A stretch of 64,000 bases of DNA from Pseudomonadota bacterium (GCA_021782815.1 JAJXUO010000003.1:1-64000), one strand, 5' to 3'. Shown: positions 1 to 10,789, counted from the stretch's first letter. The notes: generated from the sequence alone by a model not told the origin. Translations and numbers: made by a program.

Positions 1-100
1 CACCAAGGAAACACCGACCTCTGGGCCGACGACGCCTATGCACGATACATCAGACTCCCACCCGTTTCATGCATCGCGGGTCGGCAACGCCGGTGGGGGG

Positions 101-193
101 CTAACCGGCGTCGCGATAAGTCAAACTCATCGCGACTTGGTATAAGACCAAATCCCGGTGATCGGAACCGATTATCGAGCCCTCAGGCGCCGG
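101..193. repeat. Composite palindromic intergenic repeat, copy A (two element ends back to back)
   Basis: Positions 101-145 match 55464-55508 at 38 of 45 bases (shared start CTAACCGGCGTCGCGAT, shared end CGCGACTTGGTAT). They form a hairpin with TCGCGAT and ATCGCGA arms. Directly after it, 147-193 begins with ACCAAATCCCGGTGATCGG, which matches the left end of the 55355-55508 element, and 157-193 matches 3729-3765 at 31 of 37 bases. Here the right end of the element precedes its left end, the reverse of the order at 55355-55508. Bases 1-100 upstream hold no convincing gene. One frame stays open from the window edge, but it runs on into the antisense of the next gene and looks like a GC artefact. 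Confidence 0.7.
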
Positions 194-225
194 ACCGGAA
201 ACGGGCCAAGCAAGTCTCGCCGCGG

Positions 226-1947
226 TTACCGCGTCGAGACCTGGCGCAAGGCCGCCGCCATCTTGCGCGCCACATCCTCCCAGCTTTCCCCCGCCTGCTG
301 ACGGAACAGGCTCATGACGCCGGGATACCAGGGCGTGGCCGCATGGCCGCGCAGCCAGCGCCAGTCGGCACCGCGCGCCGGCAGCATCACCCAGCAGGGT
401 TTACCCAGCGCCCCGGCCAGATGGGCGATGGCGGTATCGACGGTGATCACCAGATCGAGCCCGGCGATCAGCGCCGCCATATCGGCGAAATCCGCCGCCG
501 TCTGCCCCAGGGCCAGCAACGGCTGATCGGCGGGCGGGGTCAGGGCCTGATCCTCGCCCGCCCCCTTCTGCAGGCTGACGAAGGCCAGCCCCGGCACCGA
601 CCACAACGGCCGCAACGGCATCAGATCGGGCAGGGAACGGAAACGGTCGTTGCCGTAAAGCGGGCTGCCCTTCCAGGCCAGCCCCACCTTGCGCGCGCCG
701 GGCGGCAAAGCCGCCAGCCGGACCGCCCAGTGCGCCCTCCGCTGCGAATCGGCGGTCAGATAGGGCAGCCGCTCCGGCAGGGTGCCGGTCAGGCCGGGCA
801 GGCTCAGGGGCAGGGTCCAATAATCGTGGGCCGGCAGATCCTGGCGGCCCTCGCGCTGTTCATAAAGCCCGTCCAGCCCCTCCAGGCCGCGCAGCAGCGC
901 CGCCAGCGGCGGCGCGCAGCACAGGCTGATCCGCGCCGCCCCTTGCGCCTTCAGCCAGGGAATGTAGCGGCAAAACTGGATCATGTCGCCGTGCCCCTGT
1001 TCCGGCCAGATCAGCAGGGATTTCCCCGCCAGCGGCTCGCCGCGCCAGGGCGGACAGGGAAAGGCCGGCAGGGGCGGCGCTCCGGCCAGACGGGTGCGGG
1101 CCTCCGTCAGCGCCCAGCCCTCGGCCCACTGCCCCATGGACAGCAGCAATTGCCCGAGATTGCAGGAAAAAAGCGGATTATGCGGCTGCAGGCGCAAGGC
1201 TTCGCGCAGCAGCGGTTCGGCCTCAGCCGGGCGGCCGCGTTCGGCGAACACCAGCCCCAGGGCGGTCAGGGCCTCGGCATGAAGGGGCGCCTCGCCCAGC
1301 ACCAGCCGCAGCACCGGCTCGGCCTCCACCAGCCGGTCGGCCTGCACCAGCAGGCGGCCCAGGGCATAAAGGGCGTCGGGCCAGCGCGGCCGTTCGCCCA
1401 GCACCGCGCGCAAAACCGGCTCGGCCTCGGCGGTGCGCCCCAACTCGGCCAGGGCCCGGCCCAACCCCAGCCGCGCCTCCAGCAGCGCGGGCTCCAACGC
1501 CAGGGCGTGGGCAAAGACCGGTTCGGCCTCGGCGGCGGCATGGCGTTCCAGCAGCACCGTGCCCAGATTGTTGAGGGCCGAGGGAAAATCGGGCCGCAGC
1601 CGCAGCGCCGTGCGCAGATGCGCCTCGGCCTCGGCCAGGCGGCCCAGCCGCATCAGGGACGGCACGATGTTGTTGTAAGGCTCGGGCCGTTCCGGCGCCA
1701 GGGCGATGGCCCGGCCGATCAAGGCCGCCGCCAGGGGAAAAGCCCCCTGCTGCGCTTTCAGTACGCCGAAAAGATGCAGGGCTTCGCCATGATCGGGGGC
1801 GCGCCCCAGCACGGCCTGATAAAGCCGCTCCGCCTCGGCCAGGGCACCAGCCTCGTGACGGGCGCGGGCCTCTTGCAACAGGGCGTCGACAGGATCGACA
1901 ACCAGCGGAAAATCGGGCAGACGGGGGCCGGAAGAAAAAGCGCTCAT
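226..1947 (-). CDS. TPR protein with C-terminal glycosyltransferase-like (GT9/GT41-type) domain
   Basis: A 573-residue protein. Residues ~15-265 hold about seven tetratricopeptide repeats with the Ala/Leu/Gly spacing of the family (repeated forms of LGRxAEAEPxLRxAL). Residues ~290-573 look like a GT-B fold: a PEQGHGDMIQF segment, then VGLAWKGSP and the nucleotide-sugar-site-like VDTAIAHLAGALGKPCWVML. Such TPR-glycosyltransferase proteins are common in Rhodospirillales and are usually assigned to surface polysaccharide or protein glycosylation; the substrate cannot be read from sequence. The ATG at 1947 (MSAFSSGP) is chosen because the 50 residues upstream have no family character. No strong ribosome site precedes it. 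It diverges from the histidine kinase at 2170 across 222 bp with no clear promoter. Family fold fairly sure, function inferred. Confidence 0.8.
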   Translation of the reverse strand: MSAFSSGPRLPDFPLVVDPVDALLQEARARHEAGALAEAERLYQAVLGRAPDHGEALHLFGVLKAQQGAFPLAAALIGRAIALAPERPEPYNNIVPSLMRLGRLAEAEAHLRTALRLRPDFPSALNNLGTVLLERHAAAEAEPVFAHALALEPALLEARLGLGRALAELGRTAEAEPVLRAVLGERPRWPDALYALGRLLVQADRLVEAEPVLRLVLGEAPLHAEALTALGLVFAERGRPAEAEPLLREALRLQPHNPLFSCNLGQLLLSMGQWAEGWALTEARTRLAGAPPLPAFPCPPWRGEPLAGKSLLIWPEQGHGDMIQFCRYIPWLKAQGAARISLCCAPPLAALLRGLEGLDGLYEQREGRQDLPAHDYWTLPLSLPGLTGTLPERLPYLTADSQRRAHWAVRLAALPPGARKVGLAWKGSPLYGNDRFRSLPDLMPLRPLWSVPGLAFVSLQKGAGEDQALTPPADQPLLALGQTAADFADMAALIAGLDLVITVDTAIAHLAGALGKPCWVMLPARGADWRWLRGHAATPWYPGVMSLFRQQAGESWEDVARKMAAALRQVSTR

Positions 1948-2169
1948 GCCGCGCAGCTTATCGCAGTTCCCCGTGGCTTTCCCCTGAAATCCGCCCGTGC
2001 CGTCCACGCCGTCATATCGAGTTTTGTGATATTCCGTCTTCCTGGCGCACTTTGAAGAGGGTGAATATTCCGACATTCCAGGCAAAAACGCCCGCATCTT
2101 TGCGGAGCGAGCTTCCTGGTGTTATTCTTTTCTTGGTGGTCCAGGCAACAGTCCTGGGAGGTGGGGGGA

Positions 2170-3717
2170 ATGCTCTCCTTCGGCGGGCTCGCAAAACGTT
2201 CCTTCGGCGTGCGCGGTAAACTGGCGCTGGCCGGCGGTATCGGCCTGATCGGCATTCTGCTGATCGGGATGCTGGCTCTGCACGCCATGCGGGCGCAGAT
2301 GGTGGCCGACCGCATCACCAAGATCCACGACCTCACCACCATCGCCCTCGGCATCGTGCAGGAGCAGTACGACCGCGCCCGGCGCGGCGAGATCAGCACG
2401 CAAGAAGCCCAACGCACCGCCATCGCCCTGATCCGTCCGCTGCGCTACAGCGACGGCGGCTACATCTTCATCGACGATTGGGACTGCCGCTCGGTGCTGC
2501 TGCCCATCCGCCCCGATTACGAGGGCCGGGATTTCAGCCAGGTGCCCGACGCCGACGGCTCCTATTTCGTGCGGCGGCAGCGCGATCGCGCCGTGGCCGG
2601 CGGCGGCACGGTCTATTACAGCTTTTTAAAGCCCGATGGCCATAGCGTGGGCCGCAAGGTGGCCTATGTGCTGCCCTTCGCCCCCTGGCGCTGGTTTGTC
2701 GCCACCGGCGTCTATTTCGACGATATCGACCGTCAGATCGCCGCCACCCTGCGGCATCTTCTGATATTTCTCGGGCCCATCGTGCTGCTGATGAGCCTGG
2801 CTTACCTGCTGCTGTCGCGCAGCATCACCGAACCGCTGCACCGCCTGACCGGGGTGATCGAGCATCTGGCCCATCACGATTTCGAGGTGGAGGTGCCCGG
2901 TCTGACCCGCCGCGACGAGATCGGCGACATCGCCCGCGCCGTGCTGATCTTCCAGGAGAACGGCCGCGCCTTCGACGAACTGCAGGGCGAGTTGCGCCGT
3001 TCCAACGAGGATCTGGAACGCTTCGCCTATGTGGCCTCGCACGATCTGCGCGAACCCTTGCGCACCATCAGCAGCTATATCTCGCTGCTGGAGCGGGAAT
3101 ACGGCAAGACCGACGGCGCGCCGCCGCGCATCCAGCGGGAATATTTCGCCTTCGTGCGCGCCGCCGCCAAGCGCATGAACCAGCTGATTCTCGATCTTTT
3201 GGACCTGTCGCGGGTGGGGCGCGGCAGCGGCATGGCGCCCGCAGTGGATCTGCGCGCCAGCCTGGAGGCCGCCCTGGCCAATCTGCATGTGGCCATCAGC
3301 GAGGCCGGCGCCGACCTGCAGCTTCCCGCCGAGAGTCCCCGGGTTTACGGCAATGCCGTGGAATTGTCGCGGCTGTTCCAGAATCTCATCGCCAACGCCA
3401 TCAAATACGCCGATCCGGGCCGCCCGCCCCTGATCATCGTCAGCTTCAGCCCCCATCCCGGCGGCTGGCGCGTGGCGGTCACCGACAACGGCATCGGGAT
3501 TCCCACCGAATATGCCGACCGCATCTTCGAAATCTTCCAGCGCCTGCATGGACGCGACGATTTCGGCGGCGGCACCGGCATCGGTCTGGCCGTGTGCAAG
3601 AAGATCGTGGAACAGCACGGCGGCCGCATCTGGGTGGAGCGGCCGGACAGCGGCATCGGCAGCCGCTTCTGCTTCACCTTGCGCGGCGAAGCCAAGCCCC
3701 GCGCCGTCCCCTCGTAA
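2170..3717 (+). CDS. Membrane sensor histidine kinase (single Cache, HAMP, HisKA, HATPase)
   Basis: A 515-residue membrane kinase. Order: a hydrophobic helix at ~17-37, a periplasmic Cache_2-like sensor (~40-190, with the typical YSDGGYIFI and WRWFVATGVYFDDID segments), a second helix at ~197-219, HAMP, then a HisKA helix FAYVASHDLREPLRTISSY with phospho-acceptor His291, and an ATPase domain with NAIKY (N box), DNGIGI (G1) and GTGIGLAVCKKI (G2). The ATG at 2170 is preceded by GGAGG at 2157-2161, better than the upstream in-frame ATG at 2119. No response regulator lies nearby, so it is an orphan kinase. Cache_2 domains often bind small carboxylic acids; the ligand here is unknown. Confidence 0.9.
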   Translation: MLSFGGLAKRSFGVRGKLALAGGIGLIGILLIGMLALHAMRAQMVADRITKIHDLTTIALGIVQEQYDRARRGEISTQEAQRTAIALIRPLRYSDGGYIFIDDWDCRSVLLPIRPDYEGRDFSQVPDADGSYFVRRQRDRAVAGGGTVYYSFLKPDGHSVGRKVAYVLPFAPWRWFVATGVYFDDIDRQIAATLRHLLIFLGPIVLLMSLAYLLLSRSITEPLHRLTGVIEHLAHHDFEVEVPGLTRRDEIGDIARAVLIFQENGRAFDELQGELRRSNEDLERFAYVASHDLREPLRTISSYISLLEREYGKTDGAPPRIQREYFAFVRAAAKRMNQLILDLLDLSRVGRGSGMAPAVDLRASLEAALANLHVAISEAGADLQLPAESPRVYGNAVELSRLFQNLIANAIKYADPGRPPLIIVSFSPHPGGWRVAVTDNGIGIPTEYADRIFEIFQRLHGRDDFGGGTGIGLAVCKKIVEQHGGRIWVERPDSGIGSRFCFTLRGEAKPRAVPS

Positions 3718-3720
3718 ACC

Positions 3721-3765
3721 CGAATTGCGGTGATCGGAGCCGATCAGCGCACCCTCATGCGCCGG
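3721..3765. repeat. Palindromic intergenic repeat, copy C, overlapping the 3' end of the oxoprolinase gene
   Basis: Bases 3729-3765 match 157-193 at 31 of 37 positions and are also related to 55369-55408. The copy contains a perfect palindrome TGATCGG-AG-CCGATCA and a hairpin GCGCA-ccctca-TGCGC. It fills the 37-bp gap between two convergent genes and supplies the stop codon (3755-3757) and last codons of the minus-strand gene. It may act as a bidirectional transcript end structure; no T-run is present. Confidence 0.6.
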
Positions 3766-6700
3766 ACAGCGCGCCGAAACCGCCGCCGCCCGGGGTTTCG
3801 ATCACCAGAACATCGCCCGCCGCCATCTCCAGCCGCGCCGTGCCGGGCAGGATTTCCACCCGGCCGTCGGCCCGCTCCACGCGGTTTTCGCCGCAGCGCC
3901 CCGGCCCGCCGCCCTTGAGGCCGTGCGGGGCGACGCGGCGGCGGTTGGAGAGAATCCCCGCCGTCAGCGCCGCGCGGAAATAGAGGCGGCGCACCACGCC
4001 GTCGCCGCCGCGCCAACGCCCGGCTCCGCCCGAGCCGGGGCGTAAGGAGAAGGACTGCACCAGTACCGGGAAACGGCTTTCCAGCACTTCCGGATCGGTG
4101 AGGCGCGAATTGGTCATGTGGGTCTGCACGGCGGAGGCGCCGTCGAATCCCGGCCCGGCCCCGGCCCCGCCGCAGATGGTTTCGTAATATTGCCGGGCGT
4201 CGTCGCCGAAGGTGAGGTTGTTCATGGTCCCCTGCGACGCCGCCAGCAGCCCCAGGGCGCCGTAGAGGCAATCCACCACCGCCTGCGAGGTTTCCACATT
4301 GCCGGCCACCACGGCGGCGGGCCAGCGGGGGTTGAGCAGCGAGCCTTCGGGCACCACCAGGGTCAGCGGCCGCATCGCCCCCTCGTTCAGGGGAATGGGC
4401 TCGTCCACCAGGGTGCGGAACACGTAAAGCACCGCCGCCTTGCACACCGCCAGCGGCGCGTTGGCGTTGCCGGGGCGCTGCGGCGAACTGCCGGTGAAAT
4501 CGATGCTGGCCGTTCCCGCCGCCGGATCAACGCCGAGACGGACGCGGATCACCGCCCCATCATCCATTTCGACCTCGAAACAACCATCGGCAAGGGCGCT
4601 GATGGCCCGCCGCACACAGGCCTCGGCATGGTTTTTCACATGGTCCTGATAGGCCAGAACCGTTTCTAATCCGTAACGGTCCAGGATCCGCGCCAGTTCC
4701 GCGCTCCCCTTTTCCACGGCGGCTAACTGCGCTTGCAGATCGGCGATGGTCTGATCGGGGTTGCGGGCCGGCCAGGGGCCGGCGGCCAGGGCGGCGCGCA
4801 GGGCGCTTTCGTGGAAGTGTCCGCCCTCCACCAGAGGCAGGCAATCCAGCAGCACGCCCTCCTCCTCGATACTGCGGCTGTCGGGCGGCATGGAGCCCGG
4901 GGTGATGCCGCCGATATCGGCGTGATGGCCGCGCACCCCCAGCAGGAACACCAGGCGGCCCTGATGGAACAGCGGCGCCACCACGGTAACGTCGGGCAGA
5001 TGGGTGCCGCCATGATAGGGATCGTTGAGCACGAAAGCCTGGCCGGGCGCCAGACGGGCGCCCTGGCGGGCCAGCACGGCGCGCACGGCATCGCCCATAC
5101 TGCCGAGATGCACCGGCACATGCGGGGCGTTGGCCAGCAGATCGCCCCCGGCATCGAACAGGGCGCAGGAGAAATCCAGCCGCTCCTTGATGTTGACGGA
5201 ATGGGCGGTCTTGGCCAGCACCGCCCCCATCTGTTCCGCCACCGACATGAAAAGGTTGCCGAAAATCTCCAACTGCACCGGATCCACCGCCGTGCCCACC
5301 TGGGCCCGCTCCGGCCGGGGCTGGACGCGGCGCAGCAGCAGCGCGCCCTGGGCGGTGCGCTCGGCCCGCCAGCCCGGTTCCACCACCACCGTGCCCGCCG
5401 GTTCGGCCAGGATGACCGGGCCGTCCAGGCTTTCCCCGGGATCGAGATCGTCGCGGGCATAAACCGGGGTGCGGTAAGACGCACCGCCGCTGGTCATCAG
5501 CGCCTCGGCCAACGGCCGCAGCGGCCCGTGGCGCCGGACCGGGAGCGGCGTGTCGTCCACCGCCGGGGCGGCGCCGATCACCTCCACCTCCACCGCCGCC
5601 ATCACCAGCGCCCCGCCGTCGGGCTCGAAACCGAACCGGCGGCGGTGCGCCTCGGCGAAGGCCGTCTCCACCGTGCGCCGGTCGGCCAGATCCACCGCCA
5701 GGGCGCTGTCGGAACCCTGGCGGCGCAGATGCAGGCGGGCCTCGGCGCCGCAGGAAAACACCGGCACGCCCTGGCGGAACAGATCCTCGCGCCCCTGGGC
5801 GGTCAGGGTGTCGGCCACCTCCAGCGCCTGCTCCAGGGTGGCGTCGCTCAGCGGCAGCTCCAGCGCCTGCTGACGCAATACCCGCTGCTCGGCCAGCCCC
5901 ATGCCGTAGGCCGACAGCACCCCGGCCAGGGGATGCAGGAACACCAGATCCATGCCCAGGGCATCGGCCACCAGGCAGGCATGCTGGCCGCCGGCGCCGC
6001 CGAAACAGTTCAAGGCGTAGTCGGCCAGATCATAGCCGCGCTGCACCGAGATACGGCGGATGGCCTGGGCCATATTGTCGACGGCGATGGCCAGGAAGCC
6101 CTCGGCCACCGCCTCCGGCCCGCGCCCGTCGCCGATGGCGGCGGCCAGGGCGGCGAATCTCTCCCGCACGATGTCCGCATCCAGCGGCTGATCGCCGCCG
6201 GGGCCGAACAGGGCGGGAAAAAAGGCCGGCTGGATCTTGCCCAGCATGACGTTGCAATCGGTCACCGTCAGCGGTCCGCCCCGGCGGTAACAGGCCGGGC
6301 CGGGCGTGGCCCCGGCGCTGTCGGGCCCGACGCGGAAGCGCTGGCCGTCATACTGCACGATCGAACCGCCGCCCGCCGCCACGGTGTGGATATGCATCAT
6401 CGGCGTCTGCACCCGCACCCCGGCCACCTGGCTGTCGAACACCCGCTCATAGGCGCCGTCGTAATGGCAGACGTCGGTGGAGGTGCCGCCCATGTCGAAA
6501 CCGATGATCCTGTCCAGCCCGGCCCGGGCGGCGGTGCGCGCCGCCCCCACCACGCCCCCGGCCGGTCCCGACAGCAGGGCGTCCTTGCCCTGAAAGGCGG
6601 CGGCATCGGTCAGGCCGCCGTTGGATTGCATGAACAAAAGCCGGGTGCCGCCGCCGAGACGCCGCGCCACCCGATCGACATAACGGCGCAATACCGGCGA

Positions 6701-7351
6701 GGTATAGGCGTCCACCACCGTGGTATCGCCGCGCGGCACCAGCTTCATCAGCGGCGACACCTGATGGCTGACGGAAATCTGGGTGAAGCCCACCTCGGCG
6801 GCCAGCCGCGCCAGGGCCTCTTCATGCGCCGGATGGTGCCAGCCGTGCAGGAGCGCGATGGCCACGGCGCGCAAACCGGCGGCATGCGCGGCGGTGAAGG
6901 CGGCCCGCGCCGCCGTCAGATCGAGGGGGATCAAAACCCGGCCCTCGGCATCCAGGCGCTCCTCCATCTCGGCCACGGCGGCATAGAGCATGTCGGGCAG
7001 GCGGATATGGCGGGCGAAGAGATCGGGGCGGGCCTGGCTGCCGATGCGCAGACAATCGGCGAAGCCCCGGGTCACCGCCAGCAGCACCGGCTCGCCCGAC
7101 CGTTCCAGCAGGGCGTTGGTGGCCACCGTGGTGCCCATCTTCACCGCCTCCACCAGCCCGTCGGGCAAGGCCTGGCCCGGAGCCAGTCCCAGAAAGCGGC
7201 GCACGCCCTCCACCGCCGCGTCCTCGTACTGTTCGGGCGCCTCGGAGAGCAGCTTGGCGGTGAGAAGACGCCCATCGGGAGACCGGGCCACCAGATCGGT
7301 GAAGGTGCCGCCCCGGTCGATCCAGAATTGCCATTGCCGCGCGATCGTCAT
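3755..7351 (-). CDS. Fused hydantoinase A/B-type enzyme, probable ATP-dependent 5-oxoprolinase
   Basis: A 1198-residue protein joining a HyuA-type and a HyuB-type half in one chain, the arrangement of eukaryotic and many bacterial 5-oxoprolinases (5-oxoproline + ATP to glutamate). The HyuA half opens with the nucleotide-binding motif DRGGTFTD and contains [16 protein letters not shown] and GPAGGVVGA. The HyuB half, after about residue 690, contains [16 protein letters not shown] and [17 protein letters not shown]. The ATG at 7349-7351 gives the usual short lead before DRGGTFTD; upstream codons look like non-coding extension. Hydantoinase is the alternative reading, but the fused layout and full length favour oxoprolinase. 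It is probably transcribed alone. The repeat at 3721-3765 overlaps its stop codon. Confidence 0.85.
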   Translation of the reverse strand: MTIARQWQFWIDRGGTFTDLVARSPDGRLLTAKLLSEAPEQYEDAAVEGVRRFLGLAPGQALPDGLVEAVKMGTTVATNALLERSGEPVLLAVTRGFADCLRIGSQARPDLFARHIRLPDMLYAAVAEMEERLDAEGRVLIPLDLTAARAAFTAAHAAGLRAVAIALLHGWHHPAHEEALARLAAEVGFTQISVSHQVSPLMKLVPRGDTTVVDAYTSPVLRRYVDRVARRLGGGTRLLFMQSNGGLTDAAAFQGKDALLSGPAGGVVGAARTAARAGLDRIIGFDMGGTSTDVCHYDGAYERVFDSQVAGVRVQTPMMHIHTVAAGGGSIVQYDGQRFRVGPDSAGATPGPACYRRGGPLTVTDCNVMLGKIQPAFFPALFGPGGDQPLDADIVRERFAALAAAIGDGRGPEAVAEGFLAIAVDNMAQAIRRISVQRGYDLADYALNCFGGAGGQHACLVADALGMDLVFLHPLAGVLSAYGMGLAEQRVLRQQALELPLSDATLEQALEVADTLTAQGREDLFRQGVPVFSCGAEARLHLRRQGSDSALAVDLADRRTVETAFAEAHRRRFGFEPDGGALVMAAVEVEVIGAAPAVDDTPLPVRRHGPLRPLAEALMTSGGASYRTPVYARDDLDPGESLDGPVILAEPAGTVVVEPGWRAERTAQGALLLRRVQPRPERAQVGTAVDPVQLEIFGNLFMSVAEQMGAVLAKTAHSVNIKERLDFSCALFDAGGDLLANAPHVPVHLGSMGDAVRAVLARQGARLAPGQAFVLNDPYHGGTHLPDVTVVAPLFHQGRLVFLLGVRGHHADIGGITPGSMPPDSRSIEEEGVLLDCLPLVEGGHFHESALRAALAAGPWPARNPDQTIADLQAQLAAVEKGSAELARILDRYGLETVLAYQDHVKNHAEACVRRAISALADGCFEVEMDDGAVIRVRLGVDPAAGTASIDFTGSSPQRPGNANAPLAVCKAAVLYVFRTLVDEPIPLNEGAMRPLTLVVPEGSLLNPRWPAAVVAGNVETSQAVVDCLYGALGLLAASQGTMNNLTFGDDARQYYETICGGAGAGPGFDGASAVQTHMTNSRLTDPEVLESRFPVLVQSFSLRPGSGGAGRWRGGDGVVRRLYFRAALTAGILSNRRRVAPHGLKGGGPGRCGENRVERADGRVEILPGTARLEMAAGDVLVIETPGGGGFGALSGA

Positions 7352-7458
7352 GAAATGCTCGTTTCCCTGCCGCAGTATCTTCAGTGTAGCATTTAAACGG
7401 CGTGCGGACGTCCCAACATTCCTGAAAGGGGATGAAACGAAAGGACGGGGAGGATGGC

Positions 7459-8298
7459 ATGATCCGGGCCAGGATGCCCCTGCCGATGCTGCTGCTGGCG
7501 GCCTGTCTTCTGGTAACCCCGGCCTCGGCCAAGGGTCGCGGCCGGCCGCCGGATGCGGTTTCGGCCGCACCGCCGGTGGTGCGCCTCACCTCGCTGGACT
7601 GGCCGCCCTTCACCATCGATCCAAAACGGCATCCGGGCAGCCGCCCCGGCCTGGACGAGGTCATCGCCCGCGCCGCCTTCGCCGCCGTGGGCTATCGCCT
7701 GGAAACCGATTTCTATCCCTGGCAGCGGGCCATGGCCTTGAGCCGCACAGATCCCCGCTATCTCGGCTATTATCCCCGCTACTCGCCCTATGACGGCAAG
7801 GACTGCCTGATGTCGGACAGTCTGGGGGAAAGCCCGCTGGGGCTGGCGGAACGCGCCGACGCCCACCTGCAGGGCAAGAGTTTCGACCAGTTGAGCGATA
7901 CCGTCATCGGCGTGGTGGCGGGCTATCTCAATACCCCGGCCTTCGATACCCGCGTGCGCCAGGGCCGGCTGAAAACCGAAGCGGTCACCGACGACGTCAC
8001 CAACCTGCGCAAACTGATTTACCATCGCCTGACGGCGGCGGTCATCGACCGCAACGTCATGACCTATCTCCTGGACACCACCCCCGACCTGGCCGCCCAC
8101 CGCGACGAACTGGTGTTCGATCCCCACGATTTCCCACCCAAGGCGCTGCACATCTGCTTTCAGCCCACGGAACGGGGGGCGGCCATGATGAGCCTGTTCA
8201 ATCGCGGTCTGCGCCGCATCGACATCAACGCCCTGGAAGCCGCTTATTTTCGCGCCGGACACCCGGATAAAGAGAACAAATCAACGAATTCGCAATAA
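7459..8298 (+). CDS. Orphan periplasmic solute-binding protein (SBP_bac_3-like)
   Basis: A 279-residue exported protein. The N-terminus has basic residues, a hydrophobic core and a possible signal peptidase I site (PASA-KG near residue 24); an LAAC at 13-16 could instead be a lipobox. The mature part starts with [14 protein letters not shown], typical of family 3 amino-acid-type binding proteins, and contains PWQRAMAL and a DCLMSDS segment also seen in that family. The ATG at 7459 is chosen over 7432 because GGGGAGG lies at 7447-7453. No ABC permease or ATPase genes are adjacent, so it may serve a distant transporter or a sensory role. The oxoprolinase gene diverges from it across 107 bp, but a functional link is only inference. 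Confidence 0.75.
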   Translation: MIRARMPLPMLLLAACLLVTPASAKGRGRPPDAVSAAPPVVRLTSLDWPPFTIDPKRHPGSRPGLDEVIARAAFAAVGYRLETDFYPWQRAMALSRTDPRYLGYYPRYSPYDGKDCLMSDSLGESPLGLAERADAHLQGKSFDQLSDTVIGVVAGYLNTPAFDTRVRQGRLKTEAVTDDVTNLRKLIYHRLTAAVIDRNVMTYLLDTTPDLAAHRDELVFDPHDFPPKALHICFQPTERGAAMMSLFNRGLRRIDINALEAAYFRAGHPDKENKSTNSQ

Positions 8299-8619
8299 AT
8301 ATAAGAACAAAAACAACCAGAAGCGAAACCCATAGGACATCATCCCCAACTGGCGCAGACCTCACCACCGCTTCCCTTCTCCCGACAGACAAATCGCAAT
8401 GATCGCCAGACGAAGGGAATATCCCGCCAAGACCTATCTTCACGGGAAAGGGGAACCGCCATTTAAAGATCACTCATAAAAATACCCACATTTTTGACGA
8501 TACATATCTTTTGGTATAAGCAAAAACCTGCTAGCGTTTCCCTCCTTCACGCTTGTGAAAATGATTTCATGGCGCATTGCGGTGCGACATCGGCCCGGCG
8601 GGCGGCGCGAGAGGGAAAG
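8299..8619. other. Intergenic stretch upstream of the hemerythrin chemoreceptor
   Basis: About 320 bp without a credible gene, AT-richer toward its right end than the genes around it. The only structure seen is a promoter-like pair at 8494-8520. No terminator hairpin was found after the binding-protein gene. Confidence 0.5.
8494..8520 (+). promoter_or_regulatory. Candidate sigma-70-type promoter for the chemoreceptor gene
   Basis: TTGACG at 8494-8499 and TATAAG at 8515-8520, 15 bp apart (short of the usual 17), in a locally AT-rich stretch 100 bp before the chemoreceptor start codon. The spacing makes it only moderately likely. Confidence 0.35.
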
Positions 8620-10728
8620 ATGAAAAATCTGAAGATCATTTACAAAATCATGGCCGTGGTCGCCGTCATGGCCCTGACCACCGGCATCGTCGGCTATATG
8701 GGCGTGACCAATATCGAGGCCCTGGGGCTGTCCGGCCGGGCCATCGACACCGCCGACGGCTACAGCCTGGCCGCCGCCCGCATGAACCAGGCCGTGCTGG
8801 CGCTGAACCGGGTGGAATACCGCGTCGGCCTGGATCCCTCGCCCACGGTCACCGCCGAAACCCTGAAGGTGGTGGAGGCGAAGAAAGCCGAGTTCGAGCA
8901 GTCCCTCGCCGCCCTCAAGGACGCCGCCGAAACCGAGGCGGAGCGGCAATTGCTGCGCGACAACGAGCAAACCTATCAGGCCTATCTCGGCGAGTTGGAC
9001 GACACCTACCGCCAGGTGCGCGCGCACGGCGCCGCCGTGCATATGGAGCCTGATCGCAAGGCCATCGTCGATTCGGTGGAAAGCAGCCGGATTTCGGCCG
9101 ATAAACTGCAGGAAAGCGTGCAGAAAACCGAACGCTATTTCGATGAAAAGGGCACGCAAACCTCCCATATCGGAGTGGCCAGCGCGCAAAGCGCCAAAAC
9201 CGTCATGATCCTGGCCGCCGTGCTGGGCGTTATCGTCGGCATCGCCTTGGGCGGTCTCCTGGGGCATTTCGGCATTTCCACTCCCATTGCCGGCACGGTG
9301 GCCTGTTTGCGGGCCCTGTCGGAAGGCAATGCCACCATCGATATTTTCGGCGTGGGACGGCACGACGAGATCGGCCTGATCGCCGGCACCATGCAGGTGT
9401 TCAAGGAAAACCTGCTGCACCTGGAGCAGATACGCGCCGAGCAGGAGGCGCAGAAGCGCCGGGCCGAGGCCGACCGCCGCGCCGCCCTGCATCAGATGGC
9501 CGACACCTTCGAAAGCCAGGTGGGCGGCGTGGTCGAGGCCGTCACCTCGGCGGCGGTGCAATTGCAGGCCTCCTCGCGGCAGATGGCCGCCACCGCCCAT
9601 GAAACCAGCCAGCAGGCCACCGCGGTTTCCGCCGCCGCCGAGCAGGCCTCGGGCAATGTGCAGACCGTGGCCTCGGCCACCGAGGAGCTGTCGGCCTCCA
9701 TCAACGAGATCGCCACCCAGGTCAGCCGCTCGCGCGAGGTCAGCGACCGCGCCACCCAGGAGGCGCACAACGCCCAGGATCTCATCCGCCGCCTGGCGGA
9801 CAACGTCTCCAGCATCGGCGAGATCGTGGCCCTGATCAACGATATCTCCAGCCAGACCAACCTTCTGGCCCTGAACGCCACCATCGAGGCGGCACGGGCC
9901 GGCGAGGCCGGCAAGGGGTTCGCCGTGGTGGCCTCGGAAGTGAAGAATCTGGCCAACCAGACCGGGCGGGCCACCGACGAGATCGCCGCCAAGATCACCG
10001 CCGTGGAAGAGGGCACCCACGGCGCCGTGGAGGCGGTGCGGGCCATCGGCCATGTCATCACCGAGATCGGCGAGATCAGCGCCGGCGTGGCCTCGGCGGT
10101 GCAGGAGCAGACCGCCGCCACCGGCGAGATCGCCCGCAACGTCGATCAGGCGGCGCTGGGCACCCAGGAGGTGTCCAGCAATATCGGCCAGGTGGAACTG
10201 GCGGCGCGGGAAACCGGCCAGGCCGCCAGCCAGATCAACGACTCCTCCGGCGAGCTGTCGCGCCAGGCCGACCGCCTGAAAAACGAAGTGCATAAATTCC
10301 TGGAACAGGTGCGCGGCGACAAGGCCGAGATCAGCCTGTTCACCTGGGATAAAGCCCTCGAAACCGGCATCGAGGCGGTGGATAGCCATCATCGCCGCGA
10401 ATTCGAGGCGTTGAACCACTATTTCAACGACCTGATGCAGGGCAACGGCCGCGAGGCGGCACAGGCGGCCATCCGCCTGATCGATCTCGACATGCCGGAA
10501 CACTTCCAGAAAGAGGAAGAGGCCATGCGCCGCGGCGGCTATGCCGATCTGCCGCGCCACCGCGACGCCCACCAGGCCTTCTTCCGCCGCTACGAAACCT
10601 TGAAACGTCAGGTGGAGCAGGGCGAGCCCGAGGCCGCGGCGGCGCTGTTCGAATTCGTCGCCCAGTGGCTGAAGGAGCACATCGTCAAGGAGGACAAGGC
10701 CTTCGCCCAGCTCTCGCGTCACGGCTGA
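8620..10728 (+). CDS. Methyl-accepting chemotaxis protein with C-terminal bacteriohemerythrin domain
   Basis: A 702-residue receptor. A first membrane helix (~6-28) is followed by a mainly helical periplasmic segment (~30-185), a second helix (~192-214), HAMP, and the MCP signalling hairpin with the conserved tip around [20 protein letters not shown]. After ~residue 575 comes a hemerythrin domain with a full diiron ligand set: His590/His591, His628 with Glu632 (HxxxE), His647 with His651 (HxxxH) and His687 with Asp692 (HxxxxD). The start at 8620 has GAGGGAAAG just upstream. By analogy with DcrH of Desulfovibrio, the domain probably binds O2 or senses redox state for aerotaxis. That is family inference; no che genes are in the window. 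Confidence 0.92.
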   Translation: MKNLKIIYKIMAVVAVMALTTGIVGYMGVTNIEALGLSGRAIDTADGYSLAAARMNQAVLALNRVEYRVGLDPSPTVTAETLKVVEAKKAEFEQSLAALKDAAETEAERQLLRDNEQTYQAYLGELDDTYRQVRAHGAAVHMEPDRKAIVDSVESSRISADKLQESVQKTERYFDEKGTQTSHIGVASAQSAKTVMILAAVLGVIVGIALGGLLGHFGISTPIAGTVACLRALSEGNATIDIFGVGRHDEIGLIAGTMQVFKENLLHLEQIRAEQEAQKRRAEADRRAALHQMADTFESQVGGVVEAVTSAAVQLQASSRQMAATAHETSQQATAVSAAAEQASGNVQTVASATEELSASINEIATQVSRSREVSDRATQEAHNAQDLIRRLADNVSSIGEIVALINDISSQTNLLALNATIEAARAGEAGKGFAVVASEVKNLANQTGRATDEIAAKITAVEEGTHGAVEAVRAIGHVITEIGEISAGVASAVQEQTAATGEIARNVDQAALGTQEVSSNIGQVELAARETGQAASQINDSSGELSRQADRLKNEVHKFLEQVRGDKAEISLFTWDKALETGIEAVDSHHRREFEALNHYFNDLMQGNGREAAQAAIRLIDLDMPEHFQKEEEAMRRGGYADLPRHRDAHQAFFRRYETLKRQVEQGEPEAAAALFEFVAQWLKEHIVKEDKAFAQLSRHG

Positions 10729-10789
10729 AAACCGCGAACCGCGGGCCCTGGCCCTTGCGCCGGACCGGCGTACGGTGTAGGCATCGGCC

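Noticed and set aside
1-100. Possible 3' end of a gene entering from the left
   Set aside because: One plus frame is open but shows no family signature and runs into repeat and antisense sequence; evidence is insufficient.
343-2055. Open frame of 570 codons, continuous with the left window edge
   Set aside because: Antisense to the TPR-glycosyltransferase gene with Gln/Arg/Gly-rich translation; the TPR and GT motifs are on the other strand.
4733-7396. Open frame of 887 codons on the plus strand
   Set aside because: Antisense to the oxoprolinase gene, low-complexity His/Gly/Gln-rich translation, no recognisable domain.
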